Positions 1 to 6,583 of a DNA stretch of 20,837 nucleotides are shown here, piece by piece. Numbering within the stretch: the first letter of the stretch is position 1; every line of letters starts with the position of its first letter. The stretch is taken from contig JAZNYL010000031.1 in assembly GCA_045594445.1 (NCBI GenBank), positions 1 through 20,837 on the forward strand, written 5' to 3'. Made by a program: the position numbers and the translations under genes. The DNA is from SVQP01 sp045594445 (lineage in GTDB: Bacteria > Bacillota > Clostridia > Oscillospirales > CAG-272). The notes below the pieces were generated by a model. The model was not told the DNA's origin, did no database searches, and worked only from the letters and a program-made list of their open reading frames with translations.

Positions 1-264
1 ATACCGGTCTACCTGGGAAAACAGAGGCTTTTGGAACAGCAGACCCGGCACATAATAGATGATGAAGATCTGCAGCATCAGCGGCACGCCCCGGATGATC
101 CACACGAAAACCTTGGACACAGCCTGCACGGGCTTGCAGCGGCTCATAGAGCAAAACGCGATGGGCAGACCCAGAGGAATGCCGCACAGCAGAGTCACCG
201 CAAAGATCAGCAGCGAGATCAAAAAGCCGTCCATAAGGAAGGCAGTTACTTCCATAAAAGACAT
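1..264 (-). CDS. Polar amino-acid ABC transporter permease, N-terminal part (runs off the left edge)
   Basis: This is the first 88 residues of an inner-membrane permease of the HisM/GlnP type, which forms the channel of a polar amino-acid importer. It starts at the ATG at 264-262, eight bases after an AAAGGAG site. I see a hydrophobic segment at about residues 12-35 and, at about 55-70, the run WIIRGVPLMLQIFIIYY, which matches the RGTPLLVQ-type block that opens the permease domain in this family. The substrate-binding protein fragment lies 65 bp upstream on the same strand, the normal partner order. The rest of the permease and any ATPase lie outside the window, so whether the gene is intact is unknown. 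The substrate cannot be told beyond amino acids. Confidence 0.85.
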   Translation of the reverse strand, partial: MSFMEVTAFLMDGFLISLLIFAVTLLCGIPLGLPIAFCSMSRCKPVQAVSKVFVWIIRGVPLMLQIFIIYYVPGLLFQKPLFSQVDRY

Positions 265-291
265 AACATTGTCTCCTTTAAACGCACCAGC

Positions 292-314
292 CGCCCGGGG
301 CATAGGCCCGGGCG
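292..314 (-). other. Intercistronic hairpin between binding-protein remnant and permease
   Basis: CGCCCGGG at 292-299 pairs with CCCGGGCG at 307-314 around a 7-base loop. On the minus-strand transcript no U-run follows, so it is not a good terminator. Hairpins in this place commonly protect the binding-protein part of an importer mRNA; that role here is inference. Confidence 0.45.
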
Positions 315-329
315 CTGTATTATTTTTGA

Positions 330-722
330 TTACTTCTGATCAGAGAAGTCAGTGATGGCGGTGTTGGCTACGTCGTACTTTTCAGCCAGCTGGGCGATGG
401 TGCCGTTCTTAGCCAGTTTTTCCAGCGCCTTGTTGACTTCGGCAGTCAGCTCGCTATCCTTCTTGAAACCGATGGCGTAGTATTCCACGTCGCTGGACAG
501 ACCGTCCACAACAGCCAGTGCCGCATAATCACCCTTGCCGGCGTAGCTCTTTGCCAGCTGTGCGTCCAGTACAGCAAAATCGGCAGAATCGGAGAGGACT
601 TCCATCAGACAGTCGGTCTGCTTGGAGCAGCCCTTGGTGGTGACGCCTTCAAAGGAACTGGCGTAGGTCTCGCCGGCGGAGCCGGATTCCACAGCGGTAC
701 CCCCGAGGGGGATTATTGACAA
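330..722 (-). pseudogene. Amino-acid ABC transporter substrate-binding protein, 5'-truncated remnant
   Basis: The frame encodes the C-terminal lobe of a family 3 extracellular solute-binding protein. Recognisable parts are AVESGSAGE, which corresponds to the VQxGSAGE block normally found about midway through such proteins, then a VLDAQLA-like segment, a YYAIGFKKDSEL segment, and the closing NGTIAQLAEKY motif. A complete protein has about 250 residues with a lipoprotein signal peptide. Here family-like sequence starts only near position 699, and the eight codons before it (MSIIPLGG) do not look like the family. No signal peptide or ribosome binding site precedes it. I infer a deletion or rearrangement removed the 5' half, leaving the importer without a working binding protein. 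An assembly mis-join at about 700 would look the same. Confidence 0.75.
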
Positions 723-810
723 TCCGGGTATGGGGATCTACACTTCTTCCAATTTCCAAATACTCTGACTGCGCACGCGCTGTTTGGCTACCTGCCGCCC
801 CCCGCGGGGG
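700..810. repeat. Pair of near-identical GC-rich palindromic 12-mers at the truncation point
   Basis: CCCCCGAGGGGG at 700-711 and CCCCCGCGGGGG at 799-810 differ at one base and lie in direct register 99 bp apart. The second is a perfect palindrome. The first touches the point where the binding-protein homology stops. The bases between them contain no gene I can support. With 811-905 they form the gene-free stretch upstream of the regulator. Confidence 0.55.
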
Positions 811-864
811 ATAAAACGTCATCAAGCACTCTCCCTAACTCGATGAACTTGAATTTGTGAACTT

Positions 865-889
865 GTTTGTCACGCGCTGCGTGACAAAC
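865..889. promoter_or_regulatory. Perfect 11-bp inverted repeat upstream of the XRE regulator (candidate operator)
   Basis: GTTTGTCACGC at 865-875 is followed by a 3-base spacer GCT and the exact reverse complement GCGTGACAAAC at 879-889. It ends 16 bp before the -35 box of the regulator promoter. The 25-bp two-fold symmetric site would suit binding by a dimeric HTH protein, possibly the regulator itself. It could equally form an RNA hairpin. Binding is inference. Confidence 0.5.
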
Positions 890-905
890 TTCCGCATTCG
901 GTTGG

Positions 906-934
906 TAGACATCTTGCCCGTAATATGATATAAT
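906..934 (+). promoter_or_regulatory. Sigma-A promoter for the XRE regulator
   Basis: TAGACA at 906-911 (5 of 6 to consensus), a 17-bp spacer, then a perfect TATAAT at 929-934. The start codon of the regulator at 968 follows 33 bases later, giving a short leader. Confidence 0.75.
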
Positions 935-967
935 GAACTCAAACTATTGGGCAGGGAGGTAATCGTT

Positions 968-1984
968 ATGACACTTGGGCAGAGGATACAGCAAATCAGA
1001 ATCGAGCATGGACTTTCACAGGAAGAGTTTGCAGAAAAGCTTGGCACAACGAGGCAAACCGTTTCTCGTTGGGAGCTTGATCAGACGTTCCCGGAGATTG
1101 CCAAAATCGTACTTATCAGCAGAGTCTTTTCTGTCAGCACCGATTCCATTTTAAAGGATGGCATCAGTACCTTTGATGCCGACGTTGCGCATTTTACCTG
1201 CGGCGTCTATCGTGGCCAGAATTGTGAGATCGTAGAAACAGAAAAGTTCTCACTTGTGATGTATTGCTCCTCGGACAAAAACATATTGGGGACAAAGCTT
1301 TATCGTGGCTACGAAAATAAAAAGTGTCTTGTGGCGATCTGCGAAAGAGATTTGGTGAGCCAAAAAACGGAATATGCATATTTTGTGGAAGATAGTGACC
1401 CTCATACAATAATTCGCAATAGTGAATTGGCATCGGGATTGGGGGAGGCCTATGACCCGAGTTTGAAGAACTCAATGCGACGTCTGGAAACCTTTGTGGT
1501 GGATCATAGCGGCACACCGCTACCAACGGTAAAAGAAGCCGGAATCCCCAAATGCCTTACTTTGTGGAGAATGGCTGACAGTTATCATGCGACACATGAT
1601 GATTTTAGCTTTTTCTTATGTACGGGAAAGACAGAGTACGTTTTCTCGATACAAGCGGAGAATACCAATATTTATTGCGGGGCATCGTACAACATCGTTT
1701 TCGACCTCGGTCTGTTTAGCGGCGGGCAGTTTTTCAGGATTCGGAATTATAAGGACAATCGTGAGAAATGGTGTAGATTCCATTGTGATTTCTCTTATGA
1801 GTCAAGGGATATACAAATCCCGACCGAGCAATGTGAGCTTGGAAAAAGCATTATGACAACAAAAGGTCTTATGTGGTGTATCAAACGCTATACAGATGAT
1901 GAGATCATTCTGCAGGGATGCGGAAATGATGAATATACCTATCGCCGCACCGACAAAAGAACTGAGCAGTTTACTACTATATAA
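968..1984 (+). CDS. XRE-family HTH transcriptional regulator with a large unknown C-terminal region
   Basis: A 338-residue protein. Residues 1-60 form a typical Cro/C1 helix-turn-helix: LGQRIQQIRIEHGLSQEEFA, then LGTTRQTVSRWELDQTFPE, then a stretch ending in the usual VSTDSILKDG. The remaining roughly 275 residues match no domain I recognise; they are rich in aromatic residues and cysteine, look largely beta-structured and show no membrane segment. I chose the ATG at 968 because GGGAGG at 954-959 lies eight bases upstream; a TTG 21 bases earlier overlaps that site. The gene is richer in A+T than the housekeeping genes nearby, which suggests acquisition. It sits just upstream of the NADAR unit on the same strand, but that unit has its own promoter. 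Control of the NADAR unit by this protein is plausible and untested. Confidence 0.8.
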   Translation: MTLGQRIQQIRIEHGLSQEEFAEKLGTTRQTVSRWELDQTFPEIAKIVLISRVFSVSTDSILKDGISTFDADVAHFTCGVYRGQNCEIVETEKFSLVMYCSSDKNILGTKLYRGYENKKCLVAICERDLVSQKTEYAYFVEDSDPHTIIRNSELASGLGEAYDPSLKNSMRRLETFVVDHSGTPLPTVKEAGIPKCLTLWRMADSYHATHDDFSFFLCTGKTEYVFSIQAENTNIYCGASYNIVFDLGLFSGGQFFRIRNYKDNREKWCRFHCDFSYESRDIQIPTEQCELGKSIMTTKGLMWCIKRYTDDEIILQGCGNDEYTYRRTDKRTEQFTTI

Positions 1985-1994
1985 AGTACGGAGG

Positions 1995-2010
1995 CGCGAA
2001 ATCGTTCGCG
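1995..2010. other. Small inverted repeat after the XRE gene
   Basis: CGCGAA at 1995-2000 and TTCGCG at 2005-2010 surround the 4-base loop ATCG. No U-run follows, so it is not a convincing terminator. The 1985-2074 gap holds nothing else I can support. Confidence 0.3.
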
Positions 2011-2074
2011 TAACTCAACCAAAGCAGGGCAAGCCTCGGATTTCTCTTCCCGCGATCAAAAAGCGCAAAATGGG

Positions 2075-2103
2075 TTGACTTTTATTCTGTTTTATACTAT
2101 AAT
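2075..2103 (+). promoter_or_regulatory. Strong sigma-A promoter for the two-gene NADAR unit
   Basis: TTGACT at 2075-2080 (5 of 6), a 17-bp spacer and a perfect TATAAT at 2098-2103. It separates the unit from the upstream regulator gene and gives a leader of about 45 bases before the start at 2156. Confidence 0.8.
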
Positions 2104-2155
2104 GATTGACAAACCGCTTTTGCGGTGTTATGGACAGTTAAAGGAGGACTTGGAT

Positions 2156-2563
2156 ATGCAGATTATTGAGATGGGCAGACCCTTGACGGAGAATGAGCTT
2201 TTGGGTGTGAAACGCGCGGATAAGTACCTGAACGGATGGGGAGATTTTGCCATGATTGGTGAAAACGTATTCTTGTCGCTGGACAATGCAGACGTTGCCA
2301 AGGATCCCCAGGGCGCTTGCCAAGAGGCAAGGGAACAGATGAAATCCATTTTGAACAGACATCCGGACTTTTCCACGATGATTATGAAGGATAATCACAT
2401 GCTGATCCTCATGGAATTTGCCGGCGCATTTGGGCGCGAGGCATTGAGCAAGGAGGAGTGCAAGGATTCCAAGACTCGACTTGCACATTCGCTGGCATTG
2501 CGTAACGAGCTGCTTGCTGCTTGTGAAAAGGGCGAAATATTAGCCCTGGTTGATATTGCGTAA
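2156..2563 (+). CDS. Unrecognised 135-aa protein, first gene of the NADAR unit
   Basis: I do not recognise this family. The ATG at 2156 follows AAGGAGG (2141-2147) by eight bases, and a near-consensus promoter precedes it, so it is a real and probably well-expressed gene. The product has 135 residues, no signal peptide and no membrane segment. It looks alpha-helical in the C-terminal half (about 95-130, rich in Ala, Leu, Glu and Lys), with a possible short strand pair near 30-45 (FAMIGENVFLSLDNAD) and 75-90. It lacks the features I would expect of a DarT ADP-ribosyltransferase and is far shorter than one. Its stop shares one base with the NADAR start (TAATG), which argues for coupled translation and a shared job, for example toxin, accessory or regulatory subunit. 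No function is assigned. Confidence 0.75.
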   Translation: MQIIEMGRPLTENELLGVKRADKYLNGWGDFAMIGENVFLSLDNADVAKDPQGACQEAREQMKSILNRHPDFSTMIMKDNHMLILMEFAGAFGREALSKEECKDSKTRLAHSLALRNELLAACEKGEILALVDIA

Positions 2564-3204
2564 TGGCGCGGCGACCGGTTTATCGTGTGAGCGGCACAGC
2601 CCCTTATTTTGTGTGTGAAACCGTTGAATTTACTTATAACGGGGGCTTTGCCGTCAGTCAGAAGCAGAAGAATATCGTCGCCATTCACCAAGCCTTTGGT
2701 CGGATGCATCCTAAGGAAAGTGTTTTGGAGATCTCTACCAAATCCCTTCAATCGTTGGGAGTGGAGCTGAGCGCGTTTCGCCTTTTAAAGGACGTTGAGT
2801 CACTTGACAGCAAAATTCCCGTAGAAAACGTGTTCCAGGGCGGCAAGGTCTTTGCCGAGGGGGGGCCGTTTTCGGATTTGTACGGCATGAGCCCGCGAGA
2901 GGCAAAAAGGGATCCGCGACTGCGGGAGAGTGGACGGCTGACCGCCTTTTATTTTGAGGGGGAACGTTATCCTACCGAGCCAAAAACTGCGTTTTACGAT
3001 TGGATTTATGCAAATGCTCTTTTGGAGAATCCTGACCTGGCAGAGGCGCTGGCGCAATACGATGCCTTTTCCGACGTGGAATTCAACCCGCAAAAGAGTC
3101 TCAACTGCCAAGCCAAGGCCGCAGCGATTTTCGTTTCGCTGTATCGTTTGGGAGAGCTGGACGTCATACGGTCGTTCTCGACCTTCGCGGCGATATACAA
3201 GTAA
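2563..3204 (+). CDS. NADAR family protein of the DarT1-associated antitoxin type
   Basis: A 213-residue protein that I recognise as the DarT1-associated NADAR family (NAD and ADP-ribose superfamily). Blocks in order: FTYNGGFAVSQKQKNI at 23-38, LEISTKS at 55-61, VENVFQGGKVFAEGGPFSDLY at about 87-107, AKRD at 114-117, KTAFYDWIYANAL at 141-153, and DVEFNPQKSLNCQAKAAA at 171-188. Family proteins remove ADP-ribose from guanine bases and protect cells from a partner DarT1 toxin. The length fits and all blocks are present, so it looks intact and probably active in the cytoplasm. It has no clear ribosome binding site of its own and its ATG overlaps the previous stop by one base, so it is likely translated by coupling. 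Oddly, no DarT-like toxin lies on either side within the window. That leaves an orphan immunity protein or one with a new partner. Confidence 0.8.
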   Translation: MARRPVYRVSGTAPYFVCETVEFTYNGGFAVSQKQKNIVAIHQAFGRMHPKESVLEISTKSLQSLGVELSAFRLLKDVESLDSKIPVENVFQGGKVFAEGGPFSDLYGMSPREAKRDPRLRESGRLTAFYFEGERYPTEPKTAFYDWIYANALLENPDLAEALAQYDAFSDVEFNPQKSLNCQAKAAAIFVSLYRLGELDVIRSFSTFAAIYK

Positions 3205-3264
3205 ATAACAGAGAAGGACAGCGCAATGGAGCTGCGGAATAAGTGGGAAAAGCGCAATACCCCT

Positions 3265-3471
3265 CGTGTCATCCTGAGCGGAGAAAACATCCCGTGTGGA
3301 TGTTTTCGTAGTCGAACTTTCAAAAATCTACAACAAATTGCTGATTTTTGAAAGTCAAAACGCTTGCAGCGTTTTGAGGATCTACGAGGGGAGTGTTTAT
3401 TGCCCGTAAATCCCGACACTGCGTGTCGCGCTCCGCGTTCGACTCCACTTCGTTCCGCTCAGGATGACACG
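3265..3471. repeat. 207-bp MITE-like element with 18-bp terminal inverted repeats and internal hairpins
   Basis: The ends 3265-3282 (CGTGTCATCCTGAGCGGA) and 3454-3471 are exact reverse complements. Inside are four more inverted repeats: 3284-3292 with 3298-3306 (9 bp), 3316-3328 with 3343-3355 (13 bp), 3355-3363 with 3369-3377 (9 bp), and 3414-3419 with 3423-3428 (6 bp). The motif GTCGAA occurs near both ends in opposite orientation (3311-3316 and 3438-3443), so the element looks like two head-to-head copies of a shorter module with different hairpins inserted. It has no coding capacity I can support. I infer a non-autonomous, REP- or MITE-like repeat that should recur in the genome. Confidence 0.65.
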
Positions 3472-3489
3472 GGCGGGGCTACGCATCAT

Positions 3490-3536
3490 AAAAACCGAAA
3501 GCAGAAGCCATCAAAGACTTCTGCTTTCGGTTTTTT
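3490..3536. terminator. Bidirectional intrinsic terminator between the NADAR unit and infB
   Basis: A perfect 18-bp stem (3490-3507 with 3518-3535) closes a 10-base loop. Six Ts follow on the plus strand and five on the minus strand. It can end the plus-strand NADAR unit and, 58 bp past its stop, the minus-strand infB operon. Confidence 0.9.
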
Positions 3537-3593
3537 GGTAAATCTATAGCCCGCTTTCTCCGTTGCTCTTTTGTTTTGCAATCATTGCAAACT

Positions 3594-6527
3594 TTATCTC
3601 TCAACTTCCTGCATGATGAATGCTTCCAGGATGTCGTTGACGCGGATATCGTTGAACTTCTTGAGTGCAATACCGCATTCGTAGCCTGCGGCAACCTCGC
3701 GGACGTCGTCCTTGAAGCGGCGCAGCGATGCGATCTCGTCTTCAAAGATCACGATGCCGTCACGAACTACGCGGATCTTGGACTGACGCGTGATCTTGCC
3801 GTCCTGCACGTAAGAGCCTGCAATAAAGCCAACGTTCGGCACGTGAATGGTCTGTCTGACCTGTGCGTGGCCAAGCAGTGCCTCTACGAACTGAGGTGCA
3901 AGCATACCCTTCATTGCAGCCGAGATCTCCTCGATGCAATCGTAGATGATACGGTAGGTGCGGATATCAACGCCCTGTCTCTCTGCACCGTCCAGCGCAG
4001 ACTTGTCGGGACGCACGTTGAAGCCGACGATAATGGCGTTGGATGCTGCTGCCAGCATGACGTCGCCCTCGTTGATACCACCAACGGCGGTGTGAATGAT
4101 GTTGACCTTGACTTCCTCGTTGCTCAGCTTCTGCAGCGACTGCTTAACAGCCTCTGCCGAGCCGTCCACGTCTGCCTTGATGATGATGTTGAGGTCCTTG
4201 ACGCCCTCGGAGATCTGCGCGAACAGATCGTTGAGGTTTGCTCTGGAGTTGGCCTTGAAGACCTCTTCCTTTGCCTCAGCCTTTCTCTGCTCTGCCAGCT
4301 CTCTTGCCATCTTTTCATCCTCAACGGCAGCAAACTGGTCGCCTGCCTGAGGAACCTCTGCAAGACCGGTGATCTCAACGGGAACCGAGGGACCTGCCAC
4401 CTTGACAGCTCTGCCGGTATGGTCGGTCATGGCTCTGACACGACCAACTGCAGTGCCCGCAATGACAACGTCACCTGCGTGCAGCGTACCGTTCTGTACC
4501 AGCACGGTAGCCACGGGGCCACGGCCTCTGTCCAGTCTGGACTCGATGATGATACCCTTTGCGCGGCGGTCGGGATTTGCCTTGAGCTCCTTGACCTCTG
4601 CAACCAGCAGTACGCTCTCAAGCAGATCGTCGATACCCTGCTTGGTCAGCGCGGATACGGGCACGCAAATAACGTCGCCGCCCCATTCCTCGGGAACCAG
4701 ATCGTACTTGGTCAGCTCCTGCTTGACCGCATCGGGGTTAGCCGTGGGCTTATCCATCTTGTTGATTGCCACGACGATATCAATGCCTGCAGCCTTTGCG
4801 TGGTTGATTGCCTCAACCGTCTGGGGCATGATGCCGTCGTCTGCTGCGACAACGAGAATGGCAATATCGGTTGCCTGTGCACCGCGCGCTCTCATAGCGG
4901 TAAACGCTTCGTGACCGGGGGTATCCAAGAAGGTAATATCCTGATCGTTGATCTTGACTCTGTAAGCACCGATGTGCTGCGTAATACCGCCTGCCTCGCC
5001 TGCGGTGACGTTTGCATGACGGATTGCGTCCAGAATCGAGGTCTTACCGTGGTCAACGTGACCCATGACGCAAACGACAGGCGCTCTGTTCTGCAGCATC
5101 TCGTCGGTATCCTCGGTCTGGTCAAACAGCTTTTCTTCAATGGTGACGACCACCTCACGGGTATACTCTGCGCCCATTTCCTCGCAGACCATAGCCGCGG
5201 TATCGTAGTCGATGATCTGGTTGACGGTTGCCATCACGCCAAGGCCCACCAGCTTTTTGATAACCTCGCCCGCAGTTGCCTTGAGTCTGCTTGCCAGCTC
5301 GCCAACCGAGATCTCCTCGGGAATTTCCACGCGAACGACCTGCTTGACCACAACCTGCTGCTTCTTATTGCCCTTCTGGTTTTTACCCATGGGCTTGCCG
5401 GGCATTTGCTTTTTGCCACCGCGCTGGTTGCCGTTTCTCAGGTCTCTGTCGCTCTCGGTGACAAAGGTGTCCAGCTTTTCGTCGTACTTGGAAAGGTCGA
5501 CCTCGGTGGTTCTGGTATCTACCACGCGTACAGCACCCTTCTTGTGCTGGCCGTCGCCGCCCTTGGGCGTCTGGCCGCGCACGATGGCCTGTACCTGGAA
5601 CTTTTCTCTGGGTGCGGAGGGTACGTAATCGTCCTTATCTGCGCCGCCTCTGGGATTGAATCCGTTATTGGGTCTCTGATTATTGTTGGGACGGCCGCCG
5701 TCTCTGCCCTGTCCGCCAAAGCCGCGATCCTGACCGAACGCAGGTCTCTGACCTTGTGCGTCACGGCCTGTGCGATCGTTCTGGCCCTGTGTGGGACGCT
5801 GACCGTCACGGCTTGCGCGATCGTTCTGTACGGCAGGTCTCTGACCGTCACGGTTGAAACGGTCGTTCTGCATAGCAGGTCTGCGATCGCCCTGTGCCTG
5901 CGCAGCTCTGCGATCCTGACCGTCTCTTGCACCGGGTGCGGGACGGCGATCCCCTGCTGCCTGCGCGCGCTTATCGGCTGCAGCCTTTTGCGCTGCTGCC
6001 TCGATTGCTGCCGCTCTTTCAATGGCTGCTGCTCTTGCGGCTGCCTTTTGCGCTGCCAGTGCATCAGTCGCTGCCTTCTCTGCAGCTTTAGCCTCTTCTG
6101 CTGCCTTCTCGGCCGCAGCCTTCTCGGCCGCTGCCTTTTCTGCTGCTTTAGCAGCTTCCGCTGCCTTTTCTGCCGCAGCTTTCTCGGCTGCCGCTTTTTC
6201 TGCCGCTGCTTTTTCTGCTGCCGCCTTTTCCGCTGCAGCTTTCTCGGCTGCAGCTTTTTCTGCCGCCTTGGCTGCATCCACCTCGGGCTTTTCCTTCTTG
6301 GTAACGCGGGAGGGAATATAGGTCACCCCATCTAAGTAATCGTCGATATTATCCACCTGACGGGATTTGGTAAGCGCGTCGAAAAGAAGGTCAAATTCAC
6401 CGGGCTCGAGCACCTTTTGCGTTTTGACGTCCATGCCCTTTTGTGCACAGAGATCCACGATATCCTTGCTCTTCAGGCCCAGGTCCTTGGCCAATTGCAT
6501 AACTTTAAATTGCGGGTTTGTTGCCAT
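3594..6527 (-). CDS. infB: Translation initiation factor IF-2
   Basis: A 977-residue GTPase that brings initiator fMet-tRNA to the 30S subunit and promotes subunit joining. Seen in order: an IF2_N-like segment at about 1-55; an Ala/Lys/Glu repeat (KAAAE units) at about 84-186; a Gly/Arg/Asp/Gln-rich linker at about 190-300 with NDRxxRDGQRP repeats; a second IF2_N segment at about 405-455; then the G domain with GHVDHGKT at 489-496, DTPGH at 535-539 and NKMD at 589-592; then the beta-barrel, IF2 and C-terminal domains to the end. The ATG at 6527 has AAGGAGG four bases upstream. It is the last gene of the rimP operon. The linker makes it longer than the roughly 700 residues of Bacillus IF2 but not longer than many clostridial ones. 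rbfA, which commonly follows, is absent. Confidence 0.98.
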   Translation of the reverse strand: MATNPQFKVMQLAKDLGLKSKDIVDLCAQKGMDVKTQKVLEPGEFDLLFDALTKSRQVDNIDDYLDGVTYIPSRVTKKEKPEVDAAKAAEKAAAEKAAAEKAAAEKAAAEKAAAEKAAAEKAAEAAKAAEKAAAEKAAAEKAAEEAKAAEKAATDALAAQKAAARAAAIERAAAIEAAAQKAAADKRAQAAGDRRPAPGARDGQDRRAAQAQGDRRPAMQNDRFNRDGQRPAVQNDRASRDGQRPTQGQNDRTGRDAQGQRPAFGQDRGFGGQGRDGGRPNNNQRPNNGFNPRGGADKDDYVPSAPREKFQVQAIVRGQTPKGGDGQHKKGAVRVVDTRTTEVDLSKYDEKLDTFVTESDRDLRNGNQRGGKKQMPGKPMGKNQKGNKKQQVVVKQVVRVEIPEEISVGELASRLKATAGEVIKKLVGLGVMATVNQIIDYDTAAMVCEEMGAEYTREVVVTIEEKLFDQTEDTDEMLQNRAPVVCVMGHVDHGKTSILDAIRHANVTAGEAGGITQHIGAYRVKINDQDITFLDTPGHEAFTAMRARGAQATDIAILVVAADDGIMPQTVEAINHAKAAGIDIVVAINKMDKPTANPDAVKQELTKYDLVPEEWGGDVICVPVSALTKQGIDDLLESVLLVAEVKELKANPDRRAKGIIIESRLDRGRGPVATVLVQNGTLHAGDVVIAGTAVGRVRAMTDHTGRAVKVAGPSVPVEITGLAEVPQAGDQFAAVEDEKMARELAEQRKAEAKEEVFKANSRANLNDLFAQISEGVKDLNIIIKADVDGSAEAVKQSLQKLSNEEVKVNIIHTAVGGINEGDVMLAAASNAIIVGFNVRPDKSALDGAERQGVDIRTYRIIYDCIEEISAAMKGMLAPQFVEALLGHAQVRQTIHVPNVGFIAGSYVQDGKITRQSKIRVVRDGIVIFEDEIASLRRFKDDVREVAAGYECGIALKKFNDIRVNDILEAFIMQEVER
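6060..6275 (-). repeat. Minisatellite coding for the KAAAE repeats of IF-2
   Basis: About 200 bp of degenerate 15-bp units encode tandem KAAAE/KAAEEA pentads, roughly IF-2 residues 84-156. Codons vary from unit to unit (GCT, GCC, GCA and GCG mixed), so the protein pattern is better kept than the DNA. Copy number may vary between strains. Confidence 0.8.
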
Positions 6528-6554
6528 AATTCCTCCTTAAAATCCCCTTGAGGT

Positions 6555-6576
6555 CGTACGTGCTCCCGCACGTACG
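6555..6576 (-). other. Hairpin with GNRA-type loop between ylxQ and infB
   Basis: CGTACGTGC at 6555-6563 pairs exactly with GCACGTACG at 6568-6576. On the transcript the loop reads GGGA, a GNRA tetraloop on a 9-bp stem. There is no U-run, so it is not a terminator. It lies 7 bp after the ylxQ stop and 17 bp ahead of the infB ribosome binding site. An RNA-processing, stability or translational role is inferred. Confidence 0.6.
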
Positions 6577-6583
6577 TCAAAGA

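Noticed and set aside
292..314. Terminator between binding protein and permease
   Set aside because: Strong stem but no U-run on the minus-strand transcript.
31..355. Two plus-strand frames of about 100 codons at the left edge
   Set aside because: They overlap the permease start, which has a family match and a ribosome binding site on the other strand.
2156..2563. DarT toxin as the partner of NADAR
   Set aside because: The 135-aa protein is too short and lacks the DarT opening block and NAD-binding features I would expect, so I did not name it DarT.
3265..3471. CRISPR array
   Set aside because: The repeats are inverted, not evenly spaced direct repeats, and no cas genes are present.
3364..3549. 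61-codon plus-strand frame across the repeat and terminator
   Set aside because: Made of the repeat's inverted segments and the terminator stem; no ribosome binding site.
3576..6335. 919-codon open frame on the plus strand opposite infB
   Set aside because: It is the antisense shadow of a biased-codon gene, is rich in Cys/Leu/Arg runs from the Ala/Lys repeat read backwards, and matches no family; infB on the minus strand is certain.
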